Below are positions 5,686 to 11,302 of a DNA stretch of 11,302 bases, piece by piece (position 1 is the stretch's first letter; every line of letters begins with the position of its first letter). The DNA lies in assembly GCA_023426005.1 (NCBI GenBank), contig JAFABO010000165.1:1-11302 (forward strand), given 5' to 3'. The stretch is from Bacillota bacterium. Its GTDB lineage: Bacteria; Bacillota; Clostridia; Acetivibrionales; DSM-1351. The notes beneath the pieces are model-generated. The model was not told where the DNA came from. It searched no databases and saw only the letters and a list, made by a program, of their open reading frames with translations. Made by a program: the position numbers and the translations under genes.

Positions 5686-7404
5686 TCAGCCCTTTGTAGC
5701 CACCTTTGCCCAGGTGTCCTTAAGCCCCACTGTCCTGTTGAAAATCAGCTTGTTTTCTGTTGAGTCGTTATCAACACAGTAGTAGCCCATTCTCAGGAAT
5801 TGAAATCTGTCTCCGGGTTTTGCCTTTACAAGATCGGGCTCAACCATACAGTTCTCAATAATTTCAAGAGAATTTGGATTTACATTTGCTCTGAAATCCT
5901 CACCTTCTTCAACATCCTCGGGATCAATTTTCATAAACAAGTGATCATATAACCTGACCTCGGCCTTTACGGCGTGGGATGCGGATACCCAGTGCAGCGT
6001 ACCCTTGACCTTCCTGCCGTCGGGAGAGTTGCCGCCCTTGGTAGCAGGATCGTAAGTGCATCTCAGCTCGACGGTCTCTCCGGTTGCCTCATCCTTTACC
6101 ACACTCCGGCAGGTTATAAAGTAAGTGTTCTTTAAACGGACCTCTTTGCCGGGAGCCAAACGGAAGAATTTATTCGGAGGATCTTCCATAAAGTCATCCT
6201 GTTCAATATAAATTTCCCTTGAGAAAGGCAATTTTCTTGTACCCATCTCAGGATTTTCCGGGTTGTTTTCCACATCAAACCATTCCACCTGACCCTCAGG
6301 GTAGTTTTCTATGACAACCTTTAAAGGCCTTAATACTGCCATGACCCTTGATGCGCTGAAATTCAGCTCATCTCTTATACAATGCTCCAGCAGTGCAAAG
6401 TCAACAAGGCTGTTGTTTTTTGCAACACCTATTTTTTCACAGAAATTTCTGATTGAGCCAGGTGTATATCCGCGCCTTCTCAGGCCTGAAATGGTGGGCA
6501 TCCTGGGATCATCCCAGCCGTTTACGAACTTTTCGTTTACCAGTTGAAGAAGTTTTCTTTTGCTCATTTGCGTATATGCCAGGTTCAAACGCGCAAACTC
6601 GATCTGCCTTGGTTTCGCCGGCAGGTCGATATTCACCTTGACCCAGTCATAGAGAGGTCTGTGATCCTCAAACTCAAGGGAGCAGAGGGAGTGGGTGATA
6701 CCCTCCACAACATCCTCAATGGGATGGGCATAATCATACATGGGATAGATGCACCATTGATCTCCGGTCCTGTGGTGATGTGCTCTGAGGATCCTGTATA
6801 TGACCGGATCCCTCATGTTTATATTGGGTGAAGCCATATCTATTTTAGCCCTTAAAACCTTTGAACCGTCGGGAAACTCACCGTTTTTCATTCTTTCAAA
6901 CAAATCCAGGTTTTCTTTCGCCGGTCTGTCCCTGTAAGGGCTGTTTTTGCCGGGTTCGGTGAGAGTCCCCCTGTGCTCGCGTATCTGTTCGGCAGTCAGA
7001 TCACAGACAAAGGCTTTTCCGTCCTTAATAAGTTTAACTGCACAGTCGTACATAATACCGAAATATTCTGACGCATAAAATATATTGTCCCAGTTGAAGC
7101 CCAGCCATTTTACATCCTCCTGGATGGACTCCACGTATTCCACATCTTCCTTGCTAGGGTTTGTATCGTCAAATCTAAGATTGCATTTGCCGCCATATTT
7201 CAGTGCGGTGCCAAAATCAATGCATATGGCTTTGGCATGGCCTATATGAAGATAACCGTTAGGTTCGGGCGGGAATCTAGTTCTTATAATATTGTCGGGC
7301 ACCCTCCCGGCGGCCAGATCCTCATCAATAAAGTCATATATAAAGTTTGATGGGACCTGGTTTTCTTCTTCAATTGCCAGGTCGTTTATAATTTCGTCAG
7401 CCAT
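5686..7404 (-). CDS. glnS: Glutaminyl-tRNA synthetase
   Basis: GlnRS charges tRNA-Gln directly with glutamine. The 572-residue protein has the class I signature P-P-E-P-N-G-Y-L-H-I-G-H (HIGH at 53-56) and the second motif as Q-M-S-K-R-K (280-284). The Gln-type Rossmann domain is followed by the two-barrel anticodon-binding domain, which ends in a motif-rich tail (VDNDSTENKLIFNRTVG). Length is close to bacterial and eukaryotic GlnRS. ATG 7404 is preceded by GGAGG seven bases upstream, and the stop is TGA at 5686-5688. It is 72 bases downstream of gltX with no terminator or second T-box between them, so it is probably cotranscribed and controlled by the gltX leader. Many Firmicutes lack glnS and make Gln-tRNA-Gln by the GatCAB amidotransferase, so its presence is informative. 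Confidence 0.95.
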   Translation of the reverse strand: MADEIINDLAIEEENQVPSNFIYDFIDEDLAAGRVPDNIIRTRFPPEPNGYLHIGHAKAICIDFGTALKYGGKCNLRFDDTNPSKEDVEYVESIQEDVKWLGFNWDNIFYASEYFGIMYDCAVKLIKDGKAFVCDLTAEQIREHRGTLTEPGKNSPYRDRPAKENLDLFERMKNGEFPDGSKVLRAKIDMASPNINMRDPVIYRILRAHHHRTGDQWCIYPMYDYAHPIEDVVEGITHSLCSLEFEDHRPLYDWVKVNIDLPAKPRQIEFARLNLAYTQMSKRKLLQLVNEKFVNGWDDPRMPTISGLRRRGYTPGSIRNFCEKIGVAKNNSLVDFALLEHCIRDELNFSASRVMAVLRPLKVVIENYPEGQVEWFDVENNPENPEMGTRKLPFSREIYIEQDDFMEDPPNKFFRLAPGKEVRLKNTYFITCRSVVKDEATGETVELRCTYDPATKGGNSPDGRKVKGTLHWVSASHAVKAEVRLYDHLFMKIDPEDVEEGEDFRANVNPNSLEIIENCMVEPDLVKAKPGDRFQFLRMGYYCVDNDSTENKLIFNRTVGLKDTWAKVATKG

Positions 7405-7476
7405 TGTCTTACCTCCATATATATAAATATATCAATTATTTTGACTGTCTGATTGTTTCTACAGTACATAGTGTTA

Positions 7477-8931
7477 TTATCCGCAGCTTTTCAGCTTTTC
7501 AATACCAATTCTGATTCTCTTGAGGGTTTCCTCTTTCCCAAGAATATCAGCTATTTCAACAGCACCCCCGGGAGTAACCGCCTTACCTGAAACAGCGGTT
7601 CTTATAGGCCAGAGCATAAGGCTGTTCTTAATGCCCAGAGCTTCAATATGTGTAAAGAGTGCCTGGTGGATAGCATCAAAATTCCAGTCGCTGATGGCTT
7701 CCAGCACAGGAAGTGCCGAATTCAGGTTTTCCAGTGAATTCTCAAGGTTGGTTTTGCTCTTCTTATGAACATACATCTGTATATCATAATCAGGGAGCTC
7801 ATCAACAAAGTCCACAGTTTCGGGCAAGGTGCTCAGGACCTCGGTTCTTAGCTGCAGCAGTTTGCTGAGCTTCATAGTGTCGATATTTTTATTGGTTATG
7901 GCTTTTTCATAATAGGGCAGAGCCAGCTTGTGGAACTCTTCGACAGGCATTTTTCTGATATACTCACCATTCATCCAGGTAAGTTTGTTTATATCAAATA
8001 TGGCTGGTGATTTACTGATGCCCTTGATGTCGAAAATCTGTTCCAGCTCCTTAAGAGAGTAAATCTCTCTGTTATCTCCGGGACTCCAGCCAAGAAGGAC
8101 AACATAGTTCACAATTGCCTCAACCAGATAACCCATTGAAACCAGATCCTCAAAGGAAGGGTCTCCGGCTCTCTTGCTGAGCTTTTGTCCCGAAGCCTTC
8201 AATATCAATGGGACATGCACATATGTGGGAATATCCCAGCCGTAGGCCTGGTACAAAAGATTGTATTTCGGTGTGGAAGCCAGGTACTCATTACCTCTTA
8301 CAACATGGGAAATATCCATCTGGTGGTCATCTATAACATTGGCAAAGTTATAGGTTGGAAGTCCGTCGGTCTTTATGAGGATTTGGTCGTCAAGCTCGCT
8401 GTTGTCAACGGTAATTGTCCCATAGACAGCATCTTCAAAGCTGGTTGTACCTGTCTCGGGCATTTTTTGTCTGATTACATAGGGTTCATTATTGGCAAGC
8501 TTTTGCTCGATTTCTTCCCTGGAAAGCCTGAGACAGTGACGGTCATATCTGTGACCGAGGCCTGCAGTCTCCTGTTCTTCCTTAAGGGCGGCAAGCCTAT
8601 CCCTGGAACAGAAGCAGTAATATGCTCCGCCTGAATCAACCAGCTTTTTGGCATATTCCAGATACATGCCCTTCCTTTCACTTTGAACATATGGGCCGTA
8701 AGCTCCTCCGATATCAGGACCTTCATCATGTACAAGGCCTGCAAGCTTTAAGGTCTTGTAAATAATATCAACTGCACCTTCAACAAAACGTTCCTGATCA
8801 GTATCCTCTATTCTTAAAATAAACTTTCCGTTTTCTTTTCTGGCTATCAAATATTCATACAGTGCGGTTCTCAAGTTACCGATATGCATGTAACCTGTTG
8901 GACTTGGTGCAAATCTGGTTCTGGTTTGCAT
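7477..8931 (-). CDS. gltX: Glutamyl-tRNA synthetase
   Basis: GluRS charges tRNA-Glu with glutamate. The 484-residue protein starts M-Q-T-R-T-R-F-A-P-S-P-T-G and has the HIGH-type motif as H-I-G-N (16-19), R-I-E-D-T-D (40-45), a likely zinc site formed by C-F-C (106-108) with R-H-C (131-133), and K-L-S-K-R (250-254). It then has the helical anticodon-binding domain. Length is normal. ATG 8931 is chosen because AAAGGAG (8941-8947) lies nine bases upstream and the family starts here. A longer in-frame extension to 9183 would translate the T-box leader itself. It is the first gene of the operon with glnS and apgM and is governed by the T-box leader upstream. Whether it is discriminating or also misacylates tRNA-Gln was not determined. 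A glnS neighbour suggests it need not. Confidence 0.95.
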   Translation of the reverse strand: MQTRTRFAPSPTGYMHIGNLRTALYEYLIARKENGKFILRIEDTDQERFVEGAVDIIYKTLKLAGLVHDEGPDIGGAYGPYVQSERKGMYLEYAKKLVDSGGAYYCFCSRDRLAALKEEQETAGLGHRYDRHCLRLSREEIEQKLANNEPYVIRQKMPETGTTSFEDAVYGTITVDNSELDDQILIKTDGLPTYNFANVIDDHQMDISHVVRGNEYLASTPKYNLLYQAYGWDIPTYVHVPLILKASGQKLSKRAGDPSFEDLVSMGYLVEAIVNYVVLLGWSPGDNREIYSLKELEQIFDIKGISKSPAIFDINKLTWMNGEYIRKMPVEEFHKLALPYYEKAITNKNIDTMKLSKLLQLRTEVLSTLPETVDFVDELPDYDIQMYVHKKSKTNLENSLENLNSALPVLEAISDWNFDAIHQALFTHIEALGIKNSLMLWPIRTAVSGKAVTPGGAVEIADILGKEETLKRIRIGIEKLKSCG

Positions 8932-8975
8932 AGTATCTAACTCCTTTCCGTAATAAAGTATTATTTTTATATAGA

Positions 8976-9000
8976 ACAAAGGTGGCGTAACCACTTTTGT
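8976..9000 (-). repeat. Stem-loop between the T-box terminator and gltX
   Basis: ACAAAGGTGG (8976-8985) pairs with CCACTTTTGT (8991-9000), nine of ten pairs with one mismatch and a 5-base loop. It lies after the regulated terminator and before the gltX ribosome binding site, and has no T-run. It mirrors the stem-loop in the same place ahead of leuA. Confidence 0.55.
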
Positions 9001-9012
9001 CTGGGGTAAAAC

Positions 9013-9048
9013 AAAAAAACCTTCCGTCCATATGCAGGACGAAAGGTT
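9013..9048 (-). terminator. Regulated terminator of the glutamate T-box
   Basis: On the minus strand AACCTTTCGTCC and GGACGGAAGGTT form a 12-bp stem (one G-U pair) with a 7-base loop, followed by a run of Ts (seven As at 9013-9019 on the plus strand). It directly follows the T-box core. Confidence 0.88.
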
Positions 9049-9097
9049 CAACTTCCGCGGTACCACCGTGCTTGGCAAAGCCCACTTTACAGAAAGG

Positions 9098-9120
9098 CAA
9101 ATAATAGTCACTATTATTTG
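9098..9120 (-). repeat. Perfect 10-bp hairpin inside the gltX T-box leader
   Basis: CAAATAATAG (9098-9107) and CTATTATTTG (9111-9120) pair perfectly around a 3-base loop. It lies between Stem I and the T-box core, where T-boxes carry Stems II/III, so it is probably such an element. Confidence 0.6.
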
Positions 9121-9383
9121 TTCATTCCTCTCTCTGTAACGGGAGTAAACCGTCAGACTTACTTCATTTAATGTCAAATCCACTTTGATTCACTTAAAAT
9201 CCATTGGATATTTGATTGATAAATGTTTCTTCAGCCCGAAGCTCGGATACCTGTTTCCATCAGTGTCCTTACCGGATTTCCACCATCTCCGGCTCTCTGC
9301 AGGTCAATTGCCTGACAATTGACTTTAAGAACTTAAAGAAGTACTTATTATCGTCATTGCTAATAATCAATAGGTTGTTCTAT

Positions 9384-9413
9384 ATTATATTATTTTAAAA
9401 TAATATATGTCAA
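9384..9413 (-). promoter_or_regulatory. Sigma-A promoter of gltX-glnS-apgM
   Basis: Read on the minus strand, TTGACA (9408-9413) and TATAAT (9384-9389) are both perfect, with an 18-base spacer. The spacer overlaps a perfect 22-bp AT palindrome (9386-9407). The transcription start would be near 9377. Confidence 0.85.
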
Positions 9414-9452
9414 GGTTTCAACTAATTAAATCACTTTTCGCAAAGGAATCTT

Positions 9453-11060
9453 CTATTGCTGCTTCAGCATATCAAAGATTCCCTGAACTCCTTTTTCTTT
9501 AAAATTTATCATATCCTTAAAGCTGTCCAATTCGTCTTTAACAATATCATTGAGAAGGCTTTGTCCCAAAACCTCAACAGGAGCCAGGTCATCGGTGAAT
9601 ACCAGCCCGGAGCCGGTAACCTCCTGAAGATTCTGACGTACATATTGTGAAATCCTCCCAAGTGGATTCTGACTGTCAAACTTACCTGTATTAATATCAA
9701 AATTATTGACCATCTCTTCATCATTCGAGGCAAATAACATAACATTTGTTGTGCCGGCTATATCACAGGTATAAACTTTGCTCATAACACTTTTTACAGT
9801 TTGGCTGAGGTATTGGTTTATAGGATTATCGCCCTTTGACTTCATATTTATATTCAATATGATCACACCTCCGGGCTTCAGGTGATTGGATACTTCGGTA
9901 AAAAACTCCTTTGTCGTCATATGAAAGGGGATGGTTATGTCATGGTAGGCATCCACCATTATAACATCATACTCCCTGCAGTTCCTGTCTGATAAAAAAG
10001 TACGGCCATCGGTTTCATAGACAGTGGCCTCATCCTCAGTTACTCCAAAGTACTTTTTGGAGAGTTCCACAATTTTCGGATCTATTTCAACCGCATCGGT
10101 TTTTACATTTTTATAATATATCTTTGACTGTTTGGCATATGTACCCGTACCATTTCCAAGTATGAGCAGATCCAGGCTTTTGTCCGGATTGCAGTCCTTT
10201 AAAAACTGCGGTGCCATAAGCGCATAGTCATAGTAGAGGCCCGACAGTTTGTTGTCCTTCCTGTATACCGACTGTACCCCAAAAGCTACGTTTGTGGATA
10301 GATAAACTGCCTCCTCGTCCTCTGAGACCTGAAGATAATTATAGAGCGATTCGTCCTCCAGGATACAATCCTTCCAGAAGGCATATGAATTGTACAGGGG
10401 GAGGAAAATCAGTACAGAAACCAATAGGGAACTGATTATAACTTTAATAGGTCTCATCTTCTTAATTAAGAAATAACTCAAACATATGAGATTCAAAATT
10501 AAAGAAAACAGCAAAAAGGTCTTATTTGTTCCAATATAAGGAATTGTAACAAATGTGGGTAAAAATGTTCCTATTATACTTCCGATGGTGTTCATGGCAT
10601 AAATCTTGCCGGTGGTTTTGCCCGCATTTTCAAGATCGGTCACACCCAGCTTCACCAGATAGGGAGAAACCATGCCAAGACCTATCAATGGAACCGAAAA
10701 CAGAACAAGACAGGAAATTGCAGTACCTGTGACCAACAGGTCATTTGAGAAGAACAATGCCAACAAGCCGGTAATTGCTAAGATAACATACTTGCCGATA
10801 AAAGGAATGACTGCGATCCACAGGGCGGCACCCCATATAATCACGTACAATTTGTTAAGGCTGTTATTTTTGTCGGCCGACCTGCCGCCTAGAATATTGC
10901 CTATGCTTAGAGAAATCATTATAAGACCTATTATGACCGTCCAAATAATCTGAGAAGTTCCGAAAGTCGGAGCTAATAATCTTGAAATGCTTAGTTCAAC
11001 AGCCATTACAGACATTCCGCAAAAAAACGAAGTTGTGTACAAAAGCAGCTTTTTTTCCAT
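9453..11060 (-). CDS. Membrane-anchored spermidine-synthase-like protein
   Basis: The 535-residue product has an N-terminal half of about seven or eight hydrophobic segments (roughly residues 5-225). A soluble methyltransferase-fold domain related to spermidine synthase follows (about 235-500). The cofactor loop reads L-I-L-G-N-G-T-G-T-Y (299-308) in place of the usual glycine-rich GGGDG. It is followed by V-E-I-D-P (324-328), D-G-R (351-353) and V-D-A-Y-H-D (369-374). Canonical aminopropyltransferases have D-S-T-D at the last point, so true polyamine synthesis is doubtful. Such fusions of a transporter-like region with a SpeE-like domain are widespread, but their reaction is not settled. AGGA lies about 10 bases before ATG 11060. 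The gene reads toward the gltX promoter, which begins 40 bases past its stop. No convincing terminator lies between, so some readthrough into the T-box leader is possible. Confidence 0.85.
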   Translation of the reverse strand: MEKKLLLYTTSFFCGMSVMAVELSISRLLAPTFGTSQIIWTVIIGLIMISLSIGNILGGRSADKNNSLNKLYVIIWGAALWIAVIPFIGKYVILAITGLLALFFSNDLLVTGTAISCLVLFSVPLIGLGMVSPYLVKLGVTDLENAGKTTGKIYAMNTIGSIIGTFLPTFVTIPYIGTNKTFLLFSLILNLICLSYFLIKKMRPIKVIISSLLVSVLIFLPLYNSYAFWKDCILEDESLYNYLQVSEDEEAVYLSTNVAFGVQSVYRKDNKLSGLYYDYALMAPQFLKDCNPDKSLDLLILGNGTGTYAKQSKIYYKNVKTDAVEIDPKIVELSKKYFGVTEDEATVYETDGRTFLSDRNCREYDVIMVDAYHDITIPFHMTTKEFFTEVSNHLKPGGVIILNINMKSKGDNPINQYLSQTVKSVMSKVYTCDIAGTTNVMLFASNDEEMVNNFDINTGKFDSQNPLGRISQYVRQNLQEVTGSGLVFTDDLAPVEVLGQSLLNDIVKDELDSFKDMINFKEKGVQGIFDMLKQQ

Positions 11061-11183
11061 GTGTTCTTTTTCCTGTCCTTTCGTAAAGTGGATTATATAT
11101 AGTTTATATCATAATAGCTTATTTGTGAATTCTATCTGGGGAATTTGCATAATTAATCAAAACAAATCCTATAAAATTTAATC

Positions 11184-11212
11184 TTGTATACAATGAACAA
11201 GTTGTATATAAT
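11184..11212 (+). promoter_or_regulatory. Candidate promoter facing out of the right edge
   Basis: TTGTAT (11184-11189) is followed after exactly 17 bases by a perfect TATAAT (11207-11212), pointing right, divergent from the membrane protein gene. The 90 bases after it have no ribosome binding site or start codon. A short direct repeat TTGTATA (11184-11190 and 11202-11208) underlies both elements. No clear minus-strand promoter for the membrane protein gene was seen in 11061-11302. Confidence 0.4.
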
Positions 11213-11302
11213 AAAAGTGGCGAATATACTTGGTTTCAGGTTATATGACCAGGTAATAAAATAAAATGCATTAATTATTGAAATACTTTAAATATCGAAA
11301 TA

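Larger units (their letters stand above)
9013..9377 (-). promoter_or_regulatory. Glutamate-specific T-box leader (tRNA-Glu sensing) of gltX-glnS-apgM
   Basis: Read on the minus strand, the core CACGGTGGTACCGCGG lies at 9055-9070. Stem I shows AGTA (9342-9345), AGAGAG (9293-9298) and CCGG-AGATGGTGGAAAT-CCGG. The UGGN bulge is TGGT, which would pair with an A73 discriminator. The specifier is a GAA codon (Glu), but two candidates exist: 9255-9257 (followed by ACAGG, near the usual CCGAGC turn) and 9227-9229 (in GAA-GAA-ACA, which imitates the GAA-CTC-ATC arrangement of the leuA leader). Both give glutamate, matching gltX. A further perfect 10-bp hairpin with loop TGA lies at 9098-9120. By family analogy, uncharged tRNA-Glu promotes readthrough. 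The leader begins near 9377. Confidence 0.92.

Noticed and set aside
8932..9183. In-frame N-terminal extension of gltX up to 9183
   Set aside because: It would translate through the T-box core and regulated terminator. GluRS homologues begin at MQTRT, and AAAGGAG precedes ATG 8931.
9247..9257. ACA (Thr) read as specifier of the gltX T-box, because it follows GAA
   Set aside because: The downstream gene is GluRS, and two GAA triplets are available at reasonable positions, so Glu specificity is far more likely.

Overview
The window looks like a chromosomal segment of a low-GC, Gram-positive anaerobe of the class Clostridia. The reasons are AT-rich intergenic DNA, strong GGAGG-type ribosome binding sites, two tRNA-sensing T-box leaders (a Firmicutes hallmark), a clostridial-type archaeal-like phosphoglycerate mutase homologue beside glnS, and a lipoprotein with a Gram-positive lipobox. 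Genus cannot be fixed from the sequence alone. No rRNA, tRNA, CRISPR array, transposon or integration site was seen.

Left part (1-2300), accessory in character: the 3' end of a large beta-rich, probably surface protein (+); a hidden 42-codon gene on the minus strand (722-850); a PsbP-like lipoprotein gene (+) broken by an in-frame TAA, with its last 28 codons still readable downstream; and a signal-less papain/C39-like protein (+).

Middle part (2300-4400): a leucine T-box leader, with its own consensus promoter, controls a stand-alone leuA (+). leuA converges on a minus-strand operon across a 12-bp GC-rich terminator.

Right part (4400-9420, minus strand): an apparent three-gene operon gltX-glnS-apgM is read from a near-perfect sigma-A promoter (TTGACA-N18-TATAAT) through a T-box leader with a glutamate (GAA) specifier. 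A signal of uncharged tRNA-Glu would therefore raise GluRS, GlnRS and a phosphoglycerate-mutase-family enzyme (possibly a homoserine kinase) together. Upstream of it (9453-11060, minus) lies a membrane-anchored spermidine-synthase-like protein. A putative plus-strand promoter points out of the right edge.

The common theme is amino-acid supply and tRNA charging: Leu starvation opens leuA, and Glu starvation opens gltX-glnS-apgM. The most notable observations are the nonsense-interrupted lipoprotein, the overlooked 42-aa gene, the coupling of GlnRS to a Glu T-box, and unusual extra stem-loops in both T-box leaders. I did not find a convincing wholly new multi-gene system.
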